Source: CAJQQY01 sp964352225 (GTDB taxonomy: Bacteria; Bacteroidota; Bacteroidia; Chitinophagales; Saprospiraceae). From it: DNA of 54,027 nucleotides. The stretch covers positions 1-54,027 of the forward strand of contig CAYGRM010000005.1 in the NCBI GenBank assembly GCA_964352225.1, written 5' to 3'. Position 1 is the first letter of the stretch. Each line of letters opens with the position of its first letter. A program made the position numbers and the translations under genes. The notes under the pieces were generated by a model. That model worked only from the letters and a program-made list of their open reading frames with translations, did no database searches and was not told where the DNA came from. Shown here in pieces: positions 16,554 to 25,309 of this stretch.

Positions 16554-18206
16554 ATGAAAAATATATTTAAAATATTTTTAGCGTTTGGATTGTTAGTTTT
16601 TGTTAGTGCTTGTGATTCATTAGACTTAGATGAACAAGCAATTAACCCAAACTCAATCACTCCTGAAAATGCCGAAATCAATTTGGTACTGAATAGTGTC
16701 GAACTTGACTTTGCTACATTTATGGATGAGGTAAGTGACGAAACTATGCCTTATGTTCGAATGACTGCATTAGATGGTGGCAACCGTTTTGATAATCAAG
16801 ATGGTCCACAATCTTTTGATTTTATGTGGTCATTAGCTTATGCTGAAATCATTCCAGATGCTAACTTAGTTATTGAGTTAGCTGCAGAAAATGGTTTGAC
16901 TCTACAAGGTGGTATTGCCAGAATTATCAAAGCTCAAGTGATGTTAACACTTGTAGATTTATTTGGAGATGTTCCTTATTCTGAAGCATTTCAAGGAACA
17001 GGCGAATTAAATCCAGGTGCTGACTCTGGTGCAAATATTTACGATACTGCCATTGGATTATTAGAAAAAGCAGCTAGTGACTTGGCTAACTCGGTTGGAG
17101 AAACTAATGATCTTTATTACGATGGTGATGCCTCTAAATGGATCAAATTAGCTAATTCGCTTAAATTAAAAGCATACTTGAATACAGGTGATGCTGGTCA
17201 AATTAATACTTTAATCACGACTGATAATTTTATCTCTTCTGCTGATGATGATTTCGCCTTCCAATATGGAACTAACCGATCAACTCCTGACTCAAGACAT
17301 CCGTACTATTCTGACGGATACGAAAATGGAGGACCATCATGGTACATGTCTAACTGGTATATGTGGACAATGTTCGGTGAGAAGTTTACAGAAGATCCAC
17401 GATTGAGATATTACTTCTATCGACAAGATTGTGATGAGTCTGATGAAGATTTCTTTACATTGGATTGTCAAACTTTACCATACCCTCCTCACTTCCCTCC
17501 TGGATTACCTTGGTGTACAGCATCAAGTGATTTTGGAGATCCATCAATGTCTTACTCTGGTTACTGGGGTAGAGATGCTGGTAATGATGATGGTATTCCA
17601 CCAGATGATTTGAAGAGAACTGCTTGGGGATTATATCCTGCAGGTGGAAAATTTGATGCTGACGATTGTTCTCAAGTATCTAACCAGGGTGTTGATGGTG
17701 GAGGTGGAGCTGGTATCCAACCTATCATGTTATCTTCTTACGTTGATTTCATGCGTGCAGAAGCTGCCTTAGTTTTAGGTACTTCTGATGATGCAGCAGC
17801 TCTTTTAGAAAGTGGAGTTAGAAAATCTATCTCTAAAGTAATGGGATTCAAGTCTGTATCTGCAGTAGACCCAGCATTTGAGCCTTCAGCTAGTGATGTT
17901 GAAGACTACGTAACTGAGGTCAACAATAAATATGCTAATGCCGCTTCTACTGATGACAAATTAGATATTCTTATGAAAGAATATTTAATCGCTCTTCAGG
18001 GTAATGGTTTAGAAGCATATAATGGTTATAGAAGAACTTGTATGCCAAGTAATATGCAACCATTAAGACTTCCTGATCCAAGTAGCTTTGCAAGATCATT
18101 CTGGTATCCTGCATCTTATGTAAACAGAAACTCTAACGCAAGCCAAAAAGCTGGTGTTACTACTCCTGTTTTCTGGGATACAAAACCAGCTGGTTGCGCT
18201 AAGTAA
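16554..18206 (+). CDS. SusD-like nutrient-binding surface lipoprotein
   Basis: A 550-aa SusD/RagB relative, closest in pattern to the SusD-like_2 subgroup (GGIARIIKAQVMLTLVDLFGDVPYSEAF helical repeat). The lipobox FVSAC places the lipidated Cys at residue 20. The acidic run after it (DSLDLDE) resembles the Bacteroidota surface-export signal, so the mature protein should sit on the outside as the lid of the SusC barrel. An unusual Cys- and Pro-rich insertion lies around residues 290-385. It is coupled to the preceding susC by a 19-base gap. The substrate is unknown. Confidence 0.9.
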   Translation: MKNIFKIFLAFGLLVFVSACDSLDLDEQAINPNSITPENAEINLVLNSVELDFATFMDEVSDETMPYVRMTALDGGNRFDNQDGPQSFDFMWSLAYAEIIPDANLVIELAAENGLTLQGGIARIIKAQVMLTLVDLFGDVPYSEAFQGTGELNPGADSGANIYDTAIGLLEKAASDLANSVGETNDLYYDGDASKWIKLANSLKLKAYLNTGDAGQINTLITTDNFISSADDDFAFQYGTNRSTPDSRHPYYSDGYENGGPSWYMSNWYMWTMFGEKFTEDPRLRYYFYRQDCDESDEDFFTLDCQTLPYPPHFPPGLPWCTASSDFGDPSMSYSGYWGRDAGNDDGIPPDDLKRTAWGLYPAGGKFDADDCSQVSNQGVDGGGGAGIQPIMLSSYVDFMRAEAALVLGTSDDAAALLESGVRKSISKVMGFKSVSAVDPAFEPSASDVEDYVTEVNNKYANAASTDDKLDILMKEYLIALQGNGLEAYNGYRRTCMPSNMQPLRLPDPSSFARSFWYPASYVNRNSNASQKAGVTTPVFWDTKPAGCAK

Positions 18207-18247
18207 TCTTAACTAATTTTATTAATTAATTGAAAAGTAAAAAAAAC

Positions 18248-19267
18248 ATGAAAAAATTCAGTTTATATACTTTTGCTCTTTTAGTAGGTGCTCTTACGAT
18301 TTTCTCTTGTAAAGAGAAAGACCGAGCATTTCCTGAATTTGCAGATATTGAGCATGGAGCTTATCCTCGTTTAGTAGAGGGAGTTTTTGGTGATTTAGAT
18401 TATGAATTCTTTGATAACGCCGACTCCTCTTTCTTATCTTGGACAGTTGAAATGTATGATGAAAATCAAGGCAAGGATGTTACCGAATATACTATTAACG
18501 CTACTTATGGTACATTTGGGCCTACTCGGATTAAAAGTTATACTAGCTTCACAACTAACTCTGATGGACTTCCTCAAGTGACTATAAATATGACTTTCGA
18601 TGAAATATTTACAGCCTTAGGAATGACTATCGACGACTTCGAATTAACCAAAGACTTTTTATTGACTTGTGATCTTACCATGTCTAATGGAAAAGTTTTT
18701 AATTCTTCGAATACGGGTTCTAACGTTATTGGTCAACCTACCTTTAGTGGATTCTTCTCATATACTCCTGCTGTAACTAAGAAGCCTTGTACTTCTGTTT
18801 TAGCTGGTACTTTTGATGCTGCAACTAAAGCTACTAGTCAAGATGCTGGTATTGGTTGGGACGATTGTGATGGAAACACTTGGGAAGGAGTGGTAAGATT
18901 AGAAGCAGAACATGATCCTACAACCTTTGATCCTGGAAGCTATATTGCTTATTCAGTAAATGACAATGGTGTAGAATTAGAAGATGCTTCAATGGGTGTT
19001 TACTATCCTTGTTATACTGGAACTCTTACCGATGATACCGGAGGTGCACTTCCTCTTGGAGACCTTAGAATTACTGAATCTTGTGGAAAATTAGGATACA
19101 GCGGAGGTAGCCAATGGGGAGAAGTTTGGAGTTTTGAAAGTGTAGAAGTTGATGGAGCTACCTTAACTGTAAAAGTCACTAATGACTATGGTGAAGGTGG
19201 TGAAGTAGAATTAACTCGTACTGACGGAGAAGCATGGCAAACAGATTTATTCTGTGATGGATGCTAA
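18248..19267 (+). CDS. SusE/F-position surface lipoprotein
   Basis: A 339-aa predicted lipoprotein with lipobox TIFSC (Cys21) and a charged KEKD following it, consistent with export to the cell surface. The body is beta-rich with several Cys residues and ends FCDGC. I recognise no named domain. As the third gene after susC and susD it occupies the place of SusE/SusF-type glycan-binding accessory proteins, and a similar supporting role is inferred from position only. The start is the ATG at 18248; an upstream in-frame TTG at 18230 would spoil the signal peptide. A strong terminator follows. Confidence 0.65.
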   Translation: MKKFSLYTFALLVGALTIFSCKEKDRAFPEFADIEHGAYPRLVEGVFGDLDYEFFDNADSSFLSWTVEMYDENQGKDVTEYTINATYGTFGPTRIKSYTSFTTNSDGLPQVTINMTFDEIFTALGMTIDDFELTKDFLLTCDLTMSNGKVFNSSNTGSNVIGQPTFSGFFSYTPAVTKKPCTSVLAGTFDAATKATSQDAGIGWDDCDGNTWEGVVRLEAEHDPTTFDPGSYIAYSVNDNGVELEDASMGVYYPCYTGTLTDDTGGALPLGDLRITESCGKLGYSGGSQWGEVWSFESVEVDGATLTVKVTNDYGEGGEVELTRTDGEAWQTDLFCDGC

Positions 19268-19321
19268 GAATAAATGATTATTCTTACTTGAAAATAGTTC
19301 TCTATTTTCAATAAAAATATT

Positions 19322-19349
19322 GGGAAGATACATTTACTTGTATCTTCCC
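19322..19349 (+). terminator. intrinsic terminator of first SusCD operon
   Basis: A perfect 11-bp stem (GGGAAGATACA with TGTATCTTCCC) carries a 6-base loop and is followed directly by a T-run. It separates the SusCD-lipoprotein operon from the arylsulfotransferase-like gene. Confidence 0.92.
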
Positions 19350-19381
19350 TTTTTTATTTTCAGTATTTGTTAGAGAAGCTT

Positions 19382-19389
19382 TATTTTTG
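19382..19389 (+). promoter_or_regulatory. possible -7 box for arylsulfotransferase-like gene
   Basis: TATTTTTG matches TAnnTTTG after the terminator. It would start transcription only a few bases before the ATG at 19403, giving a very short leader. A -33 element is not obvious. Confidence 0.3.
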
Positions 19390-19402
19390 TAAAAAAACTA
19401 AA

Positions 19403-21079
19403 ATGCAGTTTTGTAAATATATTGTTATTCTATCCTTCTCATTGCTTATGCAAAACACTTTTGCACAAGACAATACCGTAGGATTACTTTCTTTTGAAGA
19501 CGATCTAGGAATTGGAGGGTACACACTCATTTTTCCAGAACGCCAATCAGATATTTTTTTATTAAATAAATGTGGAGAAATTGTTCATCGTTGGGAGGAC
19601 GATCCTACTGCTCGTCCAGGAGCAGTCGCTTATCTTTTAGAAAATGGAAATATTCTTCGAAGTAAATATTATGCTGACAATCCGAATTCAATATCGACCT
19701 CTGGAGGTGCAGGAGGAATCATCGAATTGGTCAGTTGGGACAACGAAGTTTTATGGACTTACAATATTGCAGACTCTACTCAAATCCAACATCATGATAT
19801 TCACTTCACCCCACACGGAACAGTCCTGATGATCGTTTGGCAAAAAAAAGAATTGAATGAAATAGTGGCTAATGGATTTGATACTTTAAGTCATAGTCAA
19901 CGGAGTATTTTGACCGATTATATTTTAGAAATTGATCCTATGACTGATAGCATTGTTTGGGAATGGCATGCGTGGGATCACTTGATCCAAGATCATGATT
20001 CAACTAAAGCTAACTATGGAATCATAGCTGACCATCCTGAACGAATTGACATTAATTATCAAGAATATACTTTTGGGAAAACGGACTGGTTGCATTGTAA
20101 TTCTATCGACTACAATCCTATTTTAGATCAGGTAGTCATCAGTAGCAAACACTTCAATGAGTTTTGGATTATTGATCGAAGTACCACTTCTGCCGAAGCG
20201 GCAGGAACCTCTGGAGGTAATAGTAATCGAGGTGGAGATCTACTTTATCGTTGGGGAAATCCAAAGGCCTACCAAGCAGGTGAAACTTCAGATCGACAAC
20301 TTTTTTCCCAACATGATGTCCAATGGATCGACGAAGCTGATATAAATCCTGACTATGAGTTTTTTGGAAAAATAGCTTTATATAATAATCATATCGAAAC
20401 TGGACTTTCACTCGGGCAGGTTTTAGAACCAATATTTGATACTACAACTTATTCCTATTTGAAATCCAACGGAGCATTTTTACCGAATAATTATAGTGCA
20501 GAATTTTCCCATCCTGATACAGCTAAAAATTATTCTACCGCTGCATCAAGTATTCAAATTATTGGTGATGGTACGGTCATTATGTGTGCAGGTCGACAAG
20601 GTCGTACTTTCGAATTAACGCCTGATGGCCAAGTTGCTTGGGAATATGTCACCCCTTTAAAATTAGGTAATCCAATTCCGCAAGGCACTAATTTAGCATT
20701 GAGTGAAAATTTTACTTTTCAGGCACAACGTTATTTAGAATCTTATCCTGCTTTCATTGGAAAAGAACTTGAACCACTCGGTTTTATTGAGTTAAATCCC
20801 AACACAGCTTTCTGCTCACTCGTTTCTATTCATGAAAATGAACATAAAAATGACGACTTTTTCATTTTTCCAAACCCCGTAAGTACATTGTTATTTATGG
20901 AAAACAAAAATGAAAAAATCGAAGAAATTAAAATTTTTAATTCTATCGGAAATTTAACTTTATCCAAAAAAATTCCTTTTGGGAAAACCGAAATCAACAT
21001 TTCCAATTGGCCTTCTGGTATTTATTTTTTACAAAACCAACGCAATTCTTTTTTAGAAAAAATAATTATTCAACATTGA
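19403..21079 (+). CDS. T9SS-exported arylsulfotransferase-like protein
   Basis: A 558-aa secreted protein. A signal peptide (ending TFAQ) is followed by a beta-propeller of the aryl-sulfate sulfotransferase superfamily (GGYTLIFPE, GEIVHRWE, NGNILRS, HHDIHFTPHGTVLMI, DYILEIDP, HCNSIDYNP, LYRWGNP). The C-terminal ~75 residues (FFIFPNPVSTLLFMEN...GIYFLQ) are a T9SS type-A sorting domain, so it leaves the cell or is anchored on the surface. The family transfers sulfate between phenolic compounds using a catalytic His; which His acts here was not established. The ATG at 19403 is preferred over an upstream TTG. It converges with the next gene on a shared terminator. Confidence 0.8.
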   Translation: MQFCKYIVILSFSLLMQNTFAQDNTVGLLSFEDDLGIGGYTLIFPERQSDIFLLNKCGEIVHRWEDDPTARPGAVAYLLENGNILRSKYYADNPNSISTSGGAGGIIELVSWDNEVLWTYNIADSTQIQHHDIHFTPHGTVLMIVWQKKELNEIVANGFDTLSHSQRSILTDYILEIDPMTDSIVWEWHAWDHLIQDHDSTKANYGIIADHPERIDINYQEYTFGKTDWLHCNSIDYNPILDQVVISSKHFNEFWIIDRSTTSAEAAGTSGGNSNRGGDLLYRWGNPKAYQAGETSDRQLFSQHDVQWIDEADINPDYEFFGKIALYNNHIETGLSLGQVLEPIFDTTTYSYLKSNGAFLPNNYSAEFSHPDTAKNYSTAASSIQIIGDGTVIMCAGRQGRTFELTPDGQVAWEYVTPLKLGNPIPQGTNLALSENFTFQAQRYLESYPAFIGKELEPLGFIELNPNTAFCSLVSIHENEHKNDDFFIFPNPVSTLLFMENKNEKIEEIKIFNSIGNLTLSKKIPFGKTEINISNWPSGIYFLQNQRNSFLEKIIIQH

Positions 21080-21094
21080 TTTTCCTTAAAATAA

Positions 21095-21127
21095 AGAACT
21101 TCCAGATTTATAAAATCTGGAAGTTCT
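21095..21127. terminator. bidirectional intrinsic terminator
   Basis: A perfect 15-bp inverted repeat (AGAACTTCCAGATTT) with a 3-base loop lies between two convergent genes, so it probably serves both. Confidence 0.88.
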
Positions 21128-21157
21128 AAAAGTTAATTATTCACCTAAAAACTATTT

Positions 21158-24100
21158 TTAGTTTTTACCCAGTAATATTTTTTTCGTCAAAAAAACTCCC
21201 TCCGACCGATAAGTCAAAAAGTAAATTCCAGCTTCCAATTTCTCTAAATCTAATCTCACATTTTTTTCTTGTTTCGCTAGTATTTTTCTTTTTTCCAGTT
21301 GTCCTAAAACATTGTACAAAAACAATTCACCAGCTCCTCGATTATTTTTTATCTCAATATTAATAATGTCTTTGGTTGGGTTTGGAGAAACAACCATGGA
21401 AGGATTATTTTTAATCAAATCAATAGTTGCATCAATAACAATGGTATCCATAGTCATGGTATCGCTTAACAAGGCAATCGTAGTATCTTCCAATATTTCA
21501 ATTGCTTGATTCGCTTCGATATTATACAACATTTGTCGTCGATTTCCTCCGGTCCAAAGTACTTCAATACTATCAACCATAGCGATCGTATTTAATCCAA
21601 AATGTATTCGACTCGAATGATGTGAAGCATGACTTGAGCCTCCACTCACTTCTTCTAACAATACATTCCCGTCGGCGTGAACATATATTTTTGAACCATA
21701 AGCATCTCGATTTACCTCCACTCCTTCAAGGGTAACTTGCAGCCAATTTTTCTCATTTCCTTTTTCATTTCGATAGAGAATTGTTTTCCAACCTGACCCA
21801 TTGATCGGCACATTCAAGACAACTGACAACACATCCAAATCACCGTCATTATCATAATCTGAGTATGCCATCCCACGCGAGGTATATTTATTTTGAATGC
21901 CATAAGTTGTATCCGTATCGGTGAATTGTGAATTGCCTTCATTGATAAAAAGCTTATCATTCATATGCAAAGTTGAATTAAGAAAACTCGGACTCGGCAC
22001 ATATCCATTCGCCACATACAAATCCAAATCCATATCATTATCTACATCCAAAAATGAAGTTCCCCAGCCAATCGCTAACAAACTATCCATAATAATCCAC
22101 TCATCTCCTACCCCAGCAGCATCCGTAATATTGGTAAAAAAATCACCGTCATTTCGGAGTAAAGCATTTTTTCCAAAATTAGTTATGTAATAGTCCAAAT
22201 CTAAATCTCGGTCAACATCTCCAACTGCGATTCCCATTCCATACATTCCCAAATCTGCATTAACCACATTCGCTATTTCATCATAAATAATTGCGGAATC
22301 AATTGTAACATTTTTATACAAATGATTTGTTTGGATAAATTCTCCAAAGTCATTTGCCACATAAATATCCATATCGCCGTCCATGTCAAAGTCAGTAGAT
22401 ACAACGGCTAGCGAACACCCATCATCATTAATTTGTAGAACTTCTGCCGCTTCTTCAAATTGCCCATTTCCTAAATTTTTATAAAAAGTATTCGCATAAC
22501 AGTCATGAGAAAAACCGTTAATCGTTCCATTCGGATCAGTTGTAAAACTTGCACTTTCCACGTAACTAATCACATAAATATCTAACAAACCGTCTAAGTC
22601 ATAATCTGTAAAAACTGCACTTATCGCTTGGGTTTTATCCTTTGGTTGGATTTGATTCCAGATGTCTTGGAACATGCCATTTCCATTATTTCGGAATAAA
22701 AGATTCTTACCATGTGGTTCCAGGTTTGATTGATTAGTGGTGACAAATAAATCTTTGAATCCATCATTATCAATATCTCCAGCAACTACTCCTGTGGTGA
22801 AATAATATTGAGTCCCCAATAGCCCAACTTGAAAACTTTTATCCGTAAATGTTCCATCTCCATTATTCTCATAAAAGTGATCCATATTTAAACCTGCTGT
22901 GATATACAAATCATCATCACCATCATTATCATAATCCAAAAACGCAGCTCCTCCTCCAATAAAAATATCATGACTAAAATAATGATCAATCAAAGCTTCG
23001 TCTTGTGCCTCTACAAAATGAAAACCAGTTGTCATCGTCGGAGTCGTCAGCAGTACATCATCATCGACATTAATATTTCCATTAGTGGTACTCCCTTCGA
23101 GCACTTCAATGGTCTGATTGGCTGCCACTTGTAACAATACATCTACATGCCCAGTTGGCCAAGTTATTTTTATCGAATCAGCTACCGTTGCATTCGCTAA
23201 ACCTATTATTTCTGTATCTGAATTTTGCCCCATGTAACCAATACCGCAATGGGTGTAGCGCATTTGATATTCGTTTTCAGCAAATATTTCGATTTTGGAA
23301 CCAATCCCTTGACGATTACTTTTTACGCCTTCGAGATTTACTTTTATCCAATTAGTGGTACCTCCTCCATTTTCCCAAAGTTGAGAATTAAAAGGAGCAA
23401 AATTAGAAACCATAATATCAGGAAATCCATCTTGATTGAAATCGCCAATCGCATTACAATAACTTTTCACCGTATCCCCTTCAAAACCATTAAATGATTC
23501 TGAAAAATTTCCATTCCCCTCGTTTTTATAAAAAGTGCTCGAAGGTGTTGATGAACCTACTGTTGCACCACTTACATATAAATCTAATGCCCGATCATTA
23601 TCTGCATCCAAAAAGTTACATCCCCAAGCCACATCAAAAAATTCAACTCCCGCAGCACTTGCAGCATCCATAAAAAAATGAACATTGGATATTTCATGAT
23701 TTCGTAACAATACATTTCCGGTAGCAATATTTGACAAATAAATATCTTGATTAGCATCATTATTATAATCTCCGATGGCCACACACATCGCACTCATCAC
23801 GACATTTGCTTGCGTTGGAACACTCACATCCATAAACGTTCCATTACCATTATTTCTCAAAAGTGTATTGGGAGGCAACTTATCATTGGCGATATAAACA
23901 TCAGGCCATCGATCATTATCATAATCAAAAAATGCGGCACAGAAAGGTAACTTATTTTCATCTGCCACTTGTGCAAAATCTGTTTTCTCCGTAAAAGTTC
24001 CATCCGCATTATTTCTAAAAAGCCGATTGCGATTAATGGTTCCCGAAGTCAAAGTTTTCCGCTCAGTATAATATAAATCCAACCAACCATCCCGATCATA

Positions 24101-24550
24101 ATCAGCCCAAGCTGCTCCAAAATGGCGAAGGGAATCTATTGGAAATCCGGCAGTAAGGGTAATATCTGTAAATACTAAATTCCCATTATTTTCATACAAT
24201 CGATTAGCACCATCGAAAGTCGTCACATACAAATCCAAGTCATTATCATTGTCAAAATCTACCCAAAGTACATGTTTAGATTCCTCGGTATGATCAACCA
24301 ATGAAGGTATTTTTTGAAAAATTCCATTAATATTTTTGTAAAAAAAAATAGAATCTCCTGCCGCAGTTGCTAAAGTGATATCATCCCAGCCATCTCCATC
24401 AAAATCAACAAAGCTGACTCCTCCTCCCGGACCACCTTGTAAGTATTGATGATCGATGCCAACTTGTCCTGCTACATCTGAGTACTGAATTTGGGAAAAA
24501 AGTGAAAATGAACAGAGATAGAAAATATTGGCAATTAGGAATAATCGCAT
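21158..24550 (-). CDS. double-module FG-GAP/ASPIC-UnbV secreted protein (CRTAC1-like), T9SS type A
   Basis: A 1130-aa secreted protein made of two copies of one module. After the signal peptide (1-19) come FG-GAP/VCBS repeats with Ca-binding D-x-D-x-D-G loops (FDGDGWDD, FDNDNDLDL, YDRDGWLD). An ASPIC/UnbV domain sits near residues 390-490 (NWIKVNLEGVKSNRQGIGS). The plan then repeats: FG-GAP from about 515, with a second ASPIC/UnbV near 955-1045 (NWLQVTLEGVEVNRDAYGS). The last ~75 residues (VVSPNPTKDIINIEIKN...GIYFLTY) are a T9SS type-A sorting domain. Such proteins are CRTAC1-like propellers, presumably Ca-stabilised adhesive or glycan-associated proteins. No enzyme activity can be claimed. 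Confidence 0.9.
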   Translation of the reverse strand: MRLFLIANIFYLCSFSLFSQIQYSDVAGQVGIDHQYLQGGPGGGVSFVDFDGDGWDDITLATAAGDSIFFYKNINGIFQKIPSLVDHTEESKHVLWVDFDNDNDLDLYVTTFDGANRLYENNGNLVFTDITLTAGFPIDSLRHFGAAWADYDRDGWLDLYYTERKTLTSGTINRNRLFRNNADGTFTEKTDFAQVADENKLPFCAAFFDYDNDRWPDVYIANDKLPPNTLLRNNGNGTFMDVSVPTQANVVMSAMCVAIGDYNNDANQDIYLSNIATGNVLLRNHEISNVHFFMDAASAAGVEFFDVAWGCNFLDADNDRALDLYVSGATVGSSTPSSTFYKNEGNGNFSESFNGFEGDTVKSYCNAIGDFNQDGFPDIMVSNFAPFNSQLWENGGGTTNWIKVNLEGVKSNRQGIGSKIEIFAENEYQMRYTHCGIGYMGQNSDTEIIGLANATVADSIKITWPTGHVDVLLQVAANQTIEVLEGSTTNGNINVDDDVLLTTPTMTTGFHFVEAQDEALIDHYFSHDIFIGGGAAFLDYDNDGDDDLYITAGLNMDHFYENNGDGTFTDKSFQVGLLGTQYYFTTGVVAGDIDNDGFKDLFVTTNQSNLEPHGKNLLFRNNGNGMFQDIWNQIQPKDKTQAISAVFTDYDLDGLLDIYVISYVESASFTTDPNGTINGFSHDCYANTFYKNLGNGQFEEAAEVLQINDDGCSLAVVSTDFDMDGDMDIYVANDFGEFIQTNHLYKNVTIDSAIIYDEIANVVNADLGMYGMGIAVGDVDRDLDLDYYITNFGKNALLRNDGDFFTNITDAAGVGDEWIIMDSLLAIGWGTSFLDVDNDMDLDLYVANGYVPSPSFLNSTLHMNDKLFINEGNSQFTDTDTTYGIQNKYTSRGMAYSDYDNDGDLDVLSVVLNVPINGSGWKTILYRNEKGNEKNWLQVTLEGVEVNRDAYGSKIYVHADGNVLLEEVSGGSSHASHHSSRIHFGLNTIAMVDSIEVLWTGGNRRQMLYNIEANQAIEILEDTTIALLSDTMTMDTIVIDATIDLIKNNPSMVVSPNPTKDIINIEIKNNRGAGELFLYNVLGQLEKRKILAKQEKNVRLDLEKLEAGIYFLTYRSEGVFLTKKILLGKN

Positions 24551-25309
24551 ATTATTTTATTATAATTTTTAAAAAATAAAAGGATAAACAAATAGGATAT
24601 AATGCATGCTTAAATCAATCGTAAAGATAAGAAATCAGAATTATTCCTAGTGTAAACTAAGAAGCGATACCTTGCTTTTTTTAAAGTAAAATGACAATTC
24701 ATATTTGTTTTATTAATAAGAAATCAAGTCTTTTGTCACCAGTACAACAAAACCATCATCCTGTGGTGAATTACACCACCTATTTAGAAAAGAATAGCAG
24801 CGAATTCCTTTAACATTCCGTTAAGGAAGTATACAACACATTAAAAAATATACTAAAGCTCAATTTTTTTTGTACCAAACAGCTTTTTTTAACATAATCG
24901 CTACATATCATATTTAGGTTAGAGTATATTTGCGCCTAAAAAAAAATTATTAAATACTAAGGAATTTATAGAATACCTGCAAACATGCAGACGATTACCG
25001 TATAGATGAAGATATTGTTGTTTTTAAATTAGACAATACATTACGAGCAAACAGGATTAAATGAGAGATAGATAAAAGGTCTCTATGATAAGCCTAACCG
25101 AAACTTGAAAATTTACTAGCTAGATTAAATATCAATTTGAACCTAGTAAATTGAATGAAATGAAATACCGAAAAAACGATTAACTGTATTACCATTGAAA
25201 CACCATGCATAACCAAATGTAAATTATTGTAATACAACGACTAACGAACTATTTGAAAAGATCTATTTAATTTAATTAAAAAAAAATTTGTAATTAAAAT
25301 TTGATTAGT
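24551..25309 (+). other. 759-base region upstream of second susC
   Basis: No gene is seen. A promoter-like TATATTTG lies at 24925-24932, implying a 5' leader of roughly 370 bases. Within that leader AATTTACTAG (25110-25119) pairs with CTAGTAAATT (25143-25152), a 10-bp stem with a 23-base loop. The sequence just before the ATG (TTGATTAGTATGAAAAAAA) resembles the equivalent site of the first susC. No known riboswitch consensus was recognised. Confidence 0.5.
24925..24932 (+). promoter_or_regulatory. putative -7 box for second SusCD operon
   Basis: TATATTTG matches the Bacteroidota TAnnTTTG box. It is the best promoter candidate in the long region ahead of the second susC, although it lies about 380 bases from the start codon. 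Confidence 0.45.
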
